A stretch of DNA of 64,000 nt from Amorphophallus konjac (taxonomy: Eukaryota; Streptophyta; Magnoliopsida; Alismatales; Araceae), in contig JAHNEJ010001085.1 of the NCBI GenBank assembly GCA_022559845.1, positions 62,001 to 126,000 of the forward strand, given 5' to 3'. This document shows positions 54,861 through 64,000 of the stretch, one piece after another. Made by a program: the position numbers and the translations under genes. The notes under the pieces are model-generated. The model saw nothing but the letters and a program-made list of their open reading frames with translations, did no database searches and was not told the DNA's origin. Position 1 is the stretch's first letter; the number at the start of each line of letters is the position of its first letter.

Positions 54861-56914
54861 TGTACATGCAGGTGACTAGATCTCATTCCTGGCTCTGCTC
54901 TAATTCCAATAATGCGGTGCACAAACAAAGATAGCTAATATCGGTGCGTTAGGGGGCAAAGAGAAAAAAAGAGTGAGAAGGAATAGTTGATGAAACTCTA
55001 ATCATTAGCCTCCAGATAGATTATGCGGATAATGAGCGAGGAAATTGGATGATCCTTATCATCATTCTGATCCCAACAATAAAGATTAACCGAAATATTT
55101 CCTGAGAGAACACAAATAAATGAGTCAATGTTTTGGAATAAGGGGGAGAAAAGGAGAATACACCAAATAGAAAGTATCATTAATTGCTTCTCATGGCGTT
55201 TTGATTTCCAAAACTTTTATGTATGCATAAACCGCTTATCGACAGGCAGGCTTGAATCATACCAACATGGTAGTTTCTAGTTCGCACGTCCCCGGAAGGC
55301 CTTTTTGGCCTCTTTGAAGAAGCCCTTTTTTTTGGTATGGGGGGGGGGGGGTGCTCGTAAAGTCTGGAGAAGTCGTGATGAAGAGGCTCCCCGTAGATAA
55401 ATGATAGACAAAAGTTGATAGAGTGCATCATCATGTGAGAGGCTGTGCTCTAGTGAACACAAATATACCACCACCTCCAACAGAACGCCCCAGAAGCATG
55501 TCACGATCCAAATACGGGAGATAGTACAGCCCCCCAGGCGATCGCCTACAAATGATTCAAATTACAAGCCTGATAGAGTGATAGGAAATATCTCGCCTCT
55601 TCATGTAAGAACCATACGTGAATGATATCAGTGCCGATTTTGAGTTTGGTAACATTATCATAAATTCCAAGACATACCTCTCCGGGCTTCTTAAAGGTAA
55701 TTGTGCTCTGAAAGTCCGGAAGAACTGCAATATCTGCATGAAAACAAAATCATTGGTAAGAAGGAAAACACAGCAACTCCTATATGTACATCAGTGGACA
55801 GCTCATTCATGCCCTGGATTGCACCCGAGGGATGCCAGTTGATTCTAGCGATAATGCACTTTTCCCAGGCTATTATCTTGGCTGGCAGAGAACATTAAAC
55901 GACATGTCCAAGAGGAGGGAGATGAAGGGCCGGGTAGCAGAGAATATCATCATTGTTGCTAGATGATCTCTAGCACTTTCACAGAACCCTCGAGAATCAA
56001 GTTCGAGGAGATGAAGGGCCGGGTAGCAGAGAATATCATCATCATTGCTAGATGATCTCTAGCACTTTTACAGAACCCTCGAGAATCAAGTTCGAAGAGA
56101 TCAAAGTTTTAGTTGGAGATATGCCACGGTCAGCCATCTTCAATATAAGAATGTATGTGGCTGTTGGAGTACTTGTTCACGACGAGCCAACAAGAGCCAA
56201 TGGTAGGCGGTCATTTCGTGTACAAGACAAGAGGCAGTGGTATACGTTGAGGTCTTGCCTTTTGTTTTATTAAGTTGCAACTATTTTCTACGTTTACTTC
56301 TCATTTTTGTATCTTCTGTCTCTTCTATACTGACCATAGCAATAAATTCCGTTGTTTAAATATGAAGATCATGAACTTTCCGGACAGTTCTTTTTCGGAA
56401 CTCCATATCAGGTTTGGCAAAGAACAATTAAGGAAGAAACTATTATCAGAAAGAAACTGAGAGGGTATAGACTGTAGTCAGAGCGAGACGCAAAGTTGGC
56501 TGATTCAAGATGGTTAAGGTCTTCTGCCAGTCTAATTTTATTGTCAACAGACTAGCAATCAACACTTTCTTTTTCCCTGGAATTTTGGTGGACAACTTGC
56601 AGATAAACAAAACTCCTGTGTGAGAGACATCTAGCGAACATATAGTCTATAGACTCTAGCTACATTGACCATAAGCATGACAACATTTTGAACACAGGAG
56701 GAAGAAATGCTCAAGATAGTAAGCTCCCCAACTGAAAAATGAAATAAAAACATTCAGACTTTTAGCTATGCGGTAAAAACAACTGCCAGCTAGTACATGT
56801 GCCAAGGCATCACAAGGAAATAAAAAAATAGTAATAGCGACAAAACACCAAACATACCTGCAAGCTCAAAAATGTCCGAGGTAGTATTGCTGGAGCTATT
56901 ATTGCTTGCAGCTC
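54861..56914. other. Gene-like fragments, unrecognised, with 89-bp tandem duplication
   Basis: Several short open frames on both strands (for example 55618-55842+ and 56052-56273+) with no recognised domain. 55921-56009 and 56010-56098 are a tandem duplication starting GATGAAGGGCCGGGTAGCAG with only a few differences. A short G run occurs near 55340. Confidence 0.45.
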
Positions 56915-58210
56915 TTCGCTGATGTGTATATTTTCAACAGCCACCTAGGATAGAAGCCAACATAATATCTCAAAGGCAGAAAGAAAGATTGAGAAGTGAG
57001 AACTGAATGTGGACACTTGGGGAGATAGAAGTGAGGTCGCAACAGTTTACATTGACAGAAAACAATCTAATCACCACAACCCAGATGCAGAAAAAGCTAA
57101 ACAAAGAACATACTTCCAATAAAAAGAACTCCTGCTTGTGCAGCTCAACCTTAAAATTCTATACGTACCCCTTTATTCTTTGACAAAGGACCTTGGCTAG
57201 GAAATTGGCACCAACTTGTGAAGGGTTGAGAAGCAAACAATTAGAAGACTACCAAATTTGCAGATCCTTCATCAGTTCTAGCTCAACCCAGGTAGAAGAG
57301 ATAAGGATTCTATGATGTTAATTGTTAAAAGACAGCCAACTCTTCAGATCGATCATCATATCTAGCTCACCTCAGGGAAGAGATGAGAATTCTATGATGA
57401 TAATTGTCTTTTATCAAAGAGTTTCCCTTATGTAGACAACATCGAATTAAATGGCCTCCATTCCTTCTAAGTTCAAACAGTCAAGTGAACAGTTGCTAGC
57501 CTAATTATTTCTGATATAATCAATTATACAAAAAAACATATGAAAAGAGCCACAGCATGCATTACAGAATCATTAGGGATTCCAAGATATTCAGAAACTG
57601 GCATATTTATAGTCCTACATATGCATTTGACCAAAAATGCTGCTCAATAAAAATGTAGGACATCCAGAACTTGCTACTACTTTCTACAAAAATCCATGAC
57701 AAGAATAGCAAAGGCAGAGTAAAAATAATAATATGTATTTAGGATTTACATCAAAGAACTTTTTCACAGCATGAAAACATGGTAGACTTGGTAGTTTGGT
57801 ATTTATGGTGGTTCACAATTCCATGAGCCGGCCAATGAAAGAAGCTTACTTCTTCAAATTGAAGATAAATATTGCGTTTTGAGAGAACTGAAAACTTTGC
57901 AGAAACCAGTAAAGTTGCACCATCTTGCTCCTGTGTACAAGCAGAACATAAATAGTGTGATAAAAAGTTTGCAAAACCTAGATTACCAAATTGAAAGGGT
58001 TGAACGACATTGCAAAAAAGAATGGATCTATTGGAAGAGTTATCATGTTACTGAAACAGAAACTGAATGGTTGCTCTATCAAGGTCCTCAAAACCTTCAA
58101 TTGGATCAGATCCATTGTTTACAAAGATGCTGCCTTAAGCTGTTGAGACACATACCTCAAGGCAAGGCACCCCAAAACTGCCTCAGCGCTTCTGCCTTTG
58201 CATTGGAGAC
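56915..58210. repeat. Segmental duplication, copy 2 (about 1.3 kb)
   Basis: Near-identical to 45741-47036. Here it continues smoothly to the right (ACTGAGACTAGCATTGC), and an open frame 57879-58247 (+) reads KTLQKPVKLHHLAPVYKQN... ERHCKKEWIYWKSYH. No family was recognised; it could be a host exon fragment. In copy 1 the same frame is broken. Confidence 0.9.
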
Positions 58211-58459
58211 TGAGACTAGCATTGCTTTTTCTCTTAGAAAGGAGTGAGGTGCCAACTACCAAGGCATTGAAGCATGAAGGAAATGTACACCTCCTCAAGA
58301 GCCTTATCCAACAGTGAAGACCTCGTGATTGGTGAAAAAAATTAAATGAATAAAGTAGGGTTTTTTGGTCGGGCCCTACCTCTTGGGTCTAACATTTCAG
58401 ATGCACACGACTAGGTCTAGAGGAAGACAAAAAGCTCCTTTCTTGCACGACCTGTATCA

Positions 58460-58900
58460 CCAACAACACTGATGCCAATGGCCATTATCAATGACTCTAG
58501 GAACCATGTTAATGACACTGACAGTTATTGATGACGATTCTAGCGACCATAACAGTGACATGGTATAACTTCCAAAAACAGTGACACATGTTTGGTATCT
58601 TTTTTCCCCGTCCTCTCTGTCTCTTAACAACTCCCACAATGACTCCGCCAGCTCCAGCTGTCTGATCTCTCCTGCTGTTGCTTCTGTTGCTAATGCCAAT
58701 AGTCATTGATGATGACTCCAGCGACGAAGTACAACAATGGGCCCTTTTTGGGAGTTTTTTCTCCCTCTTCCTTATTTTTTCCTCCTCCCTTTTTTGTTCC
58801 TCCACTTTCTTCCTATTACATAACAAGGAATTAAGCATTTGGACCGATTTTACCTATTCTGTTTTCAACCCCCCCCCCCCGGTCCAACAAGACAGTGTTG
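58460..58900. repeat. Degenerate repeats (ATGCCAATGGTCATTGATGATGACTC-type)
   Basis: Related 30-50 bp segments occur near 58470-58560 and 58690-58730 (GATGCCAATGGCCATTATCAATGACTC / AATGCCAATAGTCATTGATGATGACTC). No gene recognised. Confidence 0.5.
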
Positions 58901-58939
58901 CCTGTGTAAGTCTCTTGCTTTGATCAATTTTTCAATTTT

Positions 58940-59165
58940 TAGAATGTTAAGAGAAGACGCAATGCTAGAAGTAAGGAGAAACAACCTGGGAATAGAATTG
59001 ATCTTGTTTGGAAGCATGGAGAACAAATTTACGTCCCAAAAGCCGATAAAAATTATATTTACTTGAAATGCAAATTTTGCGAAAAAAAGATTACCAGTGT
59101 CATAAAGATGTTGAAAATGATCATTTAGTAAGTAGATGCCCAAGTCTGCTTGAAGATATTTAGTA
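58940..59165 (+). pseudogene. hAT-like transposase relic, BED zinc finger
   Basis: Reads NRIDLVWKHGEQIYVPKADK then YIYLKCKFCEKKIT, the start of a BED-type zinc finger (W-K-H and C-x2-C) as found at the N-terminus of plant hAT transposases. The frame then shifts (…DHLVSRCPSLLEDI). No catalytic core recognised. Old and broken. Confidence 0.5.
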
Positions 59166-59328
59166 AATCAAGAGAATTTGGGTCTTCTCTTGTGAAAAAG
59201 ACAATAAAAAGACCGTACAAGGATTAAAAAATCCTTATAAACTTGGTTCCTACATGGAATATGATGAAGCCTCCTCTATGTTTACTGGAATCATGGTAGC
59301 AAAACTTCCAGTGGTGCATTGTATCCAA

Positions 59329-59765
59329 GGTATTAAAACCCGGTACCAGTTTCTATACGGGACAGGGCCGGTACCTGTACGAACCGGTACCGATTCCCCC
59401 TGTTCTCCCCCCTTATATATTATACATTTATATATGAGTTTAAAAATTAAAAATATAAAAAATCATAAAAAAGGAAAAATAATAGAATGCAAAATCATAC
59501 ATGATTGAACACAAGTAACAATTTAACACATATATTTGAAAGTTTAAAACCATAAAAAACATCATTTCTTCAAGGCCCGTCGTCACACTGCCGCGGATCG
59601 AGGGGTCTCCGGGGGGTGGAGCCCCCTAGAAGGAAAATTTATTTAAGTGGTGTTCAATTTGGTTTTTTTCCTTTTTTTAATATGTACCGGCCAGTTCTAA
59701 GACCAAATTGGCCGAATTGGACCAGTCAAGGCCGGTACGACACGTACTGGGCGGTACTGAATACC
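59329..59765. mobile_element. Possible MITE rich in GGTACC words
   Basis: Ends GGTATTAAAACCCGGTACC and (inverted) GGTATTCAGTACCGCC. Many CCGGTACC motifs near both ends, AT-rich centre, no ORF. No target-site duplication found. Confidence 0.4.
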
Positions 59766-60439
59766 ATGATTGTACCAAAGCATCAACAACTTAAAGGTTT
59801 AATGAATGCATTTCTTTCTAACCGTGGATCAAAAGAGCGAGAGAAGTTAGTGCACCAAACTATTTTTAATGCCCATTACCACCACATGCAGCTATTAAAG
59901 GAGAATAAAATTATGAATGTCATCCATGCTCATACCTAGATGAAAGCTTTGATAAAAAAGATGTTGGAAAAAGAGCTTTTGAAGCTCGCTATGACTTAGT
60001 TTGCCACTGTCTTTCTTACTTTGGATAGTAATATGAGTTTAAAGATGGTGTAAAGAAGCTGGTGGGAAAGTTGTGAAACATTTGGTTATTCAAAATCAAC
60101 ATTTTTGGATACGTATGGTATGTTGTGATATCTACAAAACTTTTAGTGAATATTTCTAAGGGTGGTAGATGAAAGAAACACTTAGACATGTGTGGCAACA
60201 TTATAACATATAGAGGTATATATTCCGGGATTATGGAAAAATCCCTGGAAACATTATAGATATGCTCATCAAGTGTTATGAGTTTCATGTGTTGGACCTT
60301 TCCCCACCAACCTCGATCAGCGTTAATTACATTAGTTGGACGGCCAAATACCTTTGATTAACTAATTGCTCATAGGATGCCAATCAAACCATAATTACAC
60401 AAATGCACCACTAACATAGGCTCCGCAAACACATTCACC

Positions 60440-61060
60440 GGTCCATAATGGGTTTAAAAATATTTTAGGTGGTTTTAGATTGTTTTAAATTGATTTTAAG
60501 TCATTTTGGGTTATAAGGGTATTTTGGTCATTTTACATGTTTAGGGGGTTTAATGCTGTTTTAGAGTTTAAGATGTGTCTTAATGGCTTTGGCAGGTTTT
60601 AGAACCCTGGGTTACATTTTCAGGGAATTAGGGGTATTTTATGTCTCAAGGGTATTTTGGTCATGTTATGGATTTTTAGGGTTTGAAGGGGTATTTTTGG
60701 GATCTGACATTTTTTGGGATTTTCTACGACTTTTCGAGTTTTTTGGGGGCATTAAGGGTATTTTGGTCATTTTGACCTATTTTTTTAAAGTTTTCGGGGT
60801 GTTATAGGTGTTCAGGGTGCTTTTTACATTTTTAAGATTTTTTGGGAATTTGTGATTTTTTATAGTTTTAGGGGTAACTTCATAATTTTGGACATCTTTC
60901 TAGGGTTTCGAGTGTATTTTGGGCACTCTGGGTATTTTTTTACATTATTTGGTATTCTTCGTGATTTTTTTAAAATATTTTTTATCATATTAAGGGTACT
61001 TTGGTCATTTTGGGTTAGAGTATGGGTTGGATGAGGTCCAGGTGAGATCAAAAGGATATT
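60440..61060. repeat. Degenerate (AGGGTATTTTGGTCATTTT) repeat
   Basis: At least eight scattered copies of GGGTATTTTGG(T/G)CA with T-rich filler. Non-coding. Confidence 0.8.
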
Positions 61061-61139
61061 TTGAGTATATCACCATAGGACTGGCATCAAATACCTGCAC
61101 ACACAGAAGGGTACACAAATAAAAATTGACTTTTGTTCA

Positions 61140-61755
61140 TCACTTCTAAAAGAGTACATCAGAATTGGGCCCAATCACCAAGTATATGAAAAAATTAATT
61201 TCGTCAGCTAATTGAGCTCAATTGGGCAGAGCAAACTTAAACAATTTGGACCAACTGGGTTTGACAGACTTGGTGGTCCAACCAATTGGGTCTTTAATAG
61301 GCCAATTGGGCATAATGGGCTCGATGGTGTGAAACAATTGGGCCTTTGGACCCAATGGTCCATGTCAATTGGGACAAATTAGGTATTTGGACCCAATGGT
61401 CCAAACCGGTTGGGCATTTGGCCTCAATGGTTCGAGTAAATTGGGTCCATGATGGATAAACTAGACATAATAGACTCAGTGGTCCAGGGCAATTGAGTCA
61501 ATTGGGCATAAATGGGTATGTGGATCGAATGTCTGAGCCAATTGGGCACTTGGACTCAATGGTCTGAGCCAATTGAGCTTGACTGGGTGTTTGGACTCAA
61601 ACAGTCCAAGCCAATTGGGCATTTAGATTTAATGGTCCGAGCCAATTGAGTTTAATTGGATATTTGGACTCAATGGTCCAAGCCAATTGTGCATCTGGAC
61701 TAAATTGTCTGAGCTAGTTGGTTACAATGGTCTAAGTGGTCTGAGCCACACGGAC
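61140..61755. repeat. Degenerate repeat CAATTGGGCATTTGGACTCAATGGTCC
   Basis: About 12 diverged units of 40-50 bp sharing CCAATTGGGC, TTTGGACTCAATGG and TCCGAGC. Directly abuts the chromovirus LTR. Confidence 0.85.
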
Positions 61756-61758
61756 CAT

Positions 61759-62355
61759 TGACGCGGCGACGACGTGGGAATGGATCGACGGCACTCCGGG
61801 ACGCGAACAGGACAGGAACGGATAACTGCTATCTCACACAGCTCGGCCTCACGCCGGACGGTCTCACACCGGGCGACACTCGGATCTCACAAAAATGAGA
61901 AAGGAGGGAAGGGAGATGAACAAAGGGGCAAAGGCTCCTTCAACTCAATTCTTTCTTTCATACAACATATCATACGTAACACACCTTAGCCTCCTTATAT
62001 AGGGAAGGAAGCTATAACAACAAGACCCTCTAACTTCTACTAATTATGTTCATACCCTTAGCCTAACAAGACAAACCCACCAACCAATATTTGACTTGTG
62101 GGTTTTAATCAAATAAAATATAAAAATTACACACATGTTATTTTTGACTTAGACTAGCCTAATAAGACGAAAAGAAAAATACATGTAGGGATACATGTAT
62201 ACATACACACAAATACAGATACTCGATACGCAATATACCACCGTAGGGATAGGCCGAGTCTTCATGAAGGATCTCCGAGCCATAAGCTCGGTGTCGGGGC
62301 AGTGCGGCGTCGGCTCCGAGTAGTGGGCCCAGTAGTGGACCCGGTGTCCCCACCA
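61759..62355 (-). repeat. 3' LTR of chromovirus element 3 (outer boundary firm, inner tentative)
   Basis: The plus-strand outer end is TGACGCGGCGACG (LTR ends ...CGCGTCA on the minus strand). The minus strand has CCCTATATAAGGAGG (TATA, about 61995-62002). The inner end should lie just after the purine-rich GGGAGGGT near 62360, inside the pol frame. The 5' LTR is off-window. Confidence 0.55.
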
Positions 62356-64000
62356 ACCCTCCCGGGGCGGCTGGAACTCGACTCCGTCGAGTAAGGGGGG
62401 ACACTGCTGTGGTAGTGCTCCAGCAGATCTGGATCGAGGCGCTGGAGATCTTCCCGGCTGATCCAGGAATCATCAGAAGGTGGACGGTCCCGCCAGCGGA
62501 CAAGGTAGCGCTGGTACACCCTGCTCCGTGTAGTGGTCACCTGCTCATCCAGTATCCTCTCAATGTGCTCGCGCAGTACTCTCGAGGCTGTGGGACGCAC
62601 AGGGGTGAGCTCACTCTCAATGGGAGGAGAAGACTCGAAAGGGTCACTAGGAATCGTTGTGGGTTCCTTGTATGCCACTAGATCTGCCACATTAAAAGTC
62701 GAGTTAATCCCATATTCGGGAGGTAAGTCCACAACATAAGCATTGGAGCCAATCTTCCGCAGAATTGGGAAGGGTCCATCACTACGGGCCTGCAACTTTT
62801 TAACGGCTCCCAAAGGGAGTCGTTCGGGTCGGACCCGTACCATAACCAAGTCACCTTCTTGAAATTCATGGTGACGTCTATGCGAATCAGCCAATTTTTT
62901 ATATGTCTCATTACTGAGGTCTATCTGTTTGCTAATTGACTCATGCAGACTTTTGACATGTTGTGCAAATTCCTCAGCTGACTTGGACGTTCTAGACTCG
63001 AGGGGAAGGGGAATGAGATCCATAGGTTTCCTAGGTTTGTAACCATGCACGACCTCAAATGGACTCATGCCTATGGAGCTATTGATGGAGCTGTTGTATG
63101 CAAATTCGGCTCTGGGCAAAAGAAGATCCCAAGTGCCAGAATGTTCCCCTATAAGACATCTCAACAGATTGCCTAAGCTCCTATTGACGACCTCGGTTTG
63201 CCCATCAATTTGGGGATGATAGGCAGTGGAAAATTTCAGTTTGGTGCCAACTAGGTGCCAAAGTGTCTTCCAAAAATAGCTAATGAACCGGACATCCCGG
63301 TCAGACACGATGGTTTGGGGGAGACCATGCAGACGCACGACTTCATCAAAGAACAAATGGGCTACTCTAGATGCATCAGATGTTTTGGAACATGCAATGA
63401 AGTGGGTCATCTTAGAGAACCTATCAACGACAACAAAGATGGAATCATGCTTGTGAGCAGTGCGTGGTAACCCAAGGATAAAATCCATGCTCACATCAAC
63501 CCATGGTCGATCAGGAACGGGGAGAGGAGTGTAGAGACCAGTGTTCTGTTTGACCTGTTTGGCCATCGTGCATGTCCTACACTGGGCTACAATCTTGGCC
63601 ACATCTCTCTTCAGGCCAGGCCAATAGAAGTGCTCCTCCACAGAATGGATGGTCTTGTTGCGGCCAAAGTGACCAGCAAGACCTCCAGCATGCATTTCCC
63701 AAATCAGGAAATCCCGAACAGAAGTCTTCAGGACACAGAGTTGCTGCCCTCGAAATAGAAAACCATCCTAGAGTAGATAGTCAGAAAAGACTGTCGAGGG
63801 TCCAGCGGACAGAGCAGAGTAGGCAGTGCCAAAATCAGGACACTCTCCATAGAGTTCCTTCATGCGGTCAAACCCGGTGACCTCTATCCGAACAGTGGAA
63901 AGAAGGGAGATCCTTCGACTCAAGGCGTCAGCCACCTTATTGTCCTTTCCAGCCTTATGTTCTAGGACAAAGGTGAAGGACTGGAGGAATTCGACCCACC
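62262..64000 (-). pseudogene. Chromovirus (Ty3/gypsy) pol: RNase H end, integrase, chromodomain
   Basis: One minus-strand frame from the window edge to 62262. It reads the end of RNase H ([17 protein letters not shown]), then a single TAG near 63770. The integrase zinc finger follows (HFGRNKTIHSVEEHFYWPGL, CRTCTMAKQ), then the core with D (MDFILGLP), D (VSDRDVRF) and E (DGQTEVVNR), and a GPF motif (SDGPFPILRKIG). The C-terminus carries a chromodomain-like segment (HIERILDEQ, YQRYLVRWRDRPPSDDSWI, DLQRLDPDLL), which in chromoviruses targets integration to modified histones. The first cage position appears to be His rather than an aromatic residue. From 63695 the frame is open to the end. Confidence 0.85.

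Noticed and set aside
57879..58247. Named host gene in the duplicated block
   Set aside because: The 122-codon frame has no family I recognise, and the equivalent frame in the other copy is broken.
59329..59765. Confident MITE call for the GGTACC-rich segment
   Set aside because: Only the outer six bases are clearly inverted and flanks do not match as a duplication.

Overview
This is plant nuclear DNA, almost entirely made of transposable elements. It holds Ty3/gypsy retrotransposons of the plant Tat type (two RNase H domains) and the chromovirus type, a PIF/Harbinger-like element, hAT remnants, MITEs, and a small cluster of broken host genes of the plant-only RESPONSE TO LOW SULFUR (LSU) family. 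The GC-rich LSU copies look monocot-like, but I cannot name the species.

Layout. Positions 1-22620 are the right-hand part of a giant Tat-type element (element 1, + strand). It has a decayed gag-pro-RT-RH-aRH-INT (1-7987), then about 10 kb carrying four spliced genes on the opposite strand, then a 2,046-bp 3' LTR (20575-22620). The antisense genes are A (9758-12235, PMD pseudogene), C (12842-14107, compact and PMD-deleted), B (14454-17467, PMD, seven exons, fully open) and D (17974-19386, DUF7745/PMD-like, two exons, fully open). A family of GGAGGCGTCC...GGACGCCTCC palindromes sits upstream of the LTR promoter, upstream of the promoters of B and C, and in the first introns of B and C.

Element 1 is inserted in the pol gene of element 2 (- strand, 22621-35768). 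Element 2 is a second Tat-type element with a 4.56-kb 5' LTR full of minisatellites, an extra ORF before gag, and a duplicated nucleocapsid-like module between protease and RT. Element 2 in turn interrupts a small ORF (viroplasmin-like domain plus membrane segment) next to a MYB/SANT gene (36497-37697). Both appear to lie inside a PIF/Harbinger-like element whose right end is at 40302, in the 5' UTR of LSU copy 1. The nest is therefore LSU1 > Harbinger > element 2 > element 1.

Positions 40306-54850 hold three diverged LSU loci (40347, 47037, 50232), all damaged, with MITEs, LTR-like pieces and GC-rich minisatellites between them. A 1.3-kb block at 45741-47036 recurs at 56915-58210. From 54850 to 61758 there are gene-like fragments, a BED-finger hAT relic and degenerate low-complexity repeats. 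The window ends in a chromovirus on the - strand (3' LTR near 61759-62355; integrase plus chromodomain to the right edge).

How the parts may work together: the sense genes of element 1 are dead, but two antisense genes keep complete reading frames and consistent splice sites. This fits a TE-encoded accessory system acting on its own promoters, with the palindromes as candidate target sites. That link is inference.
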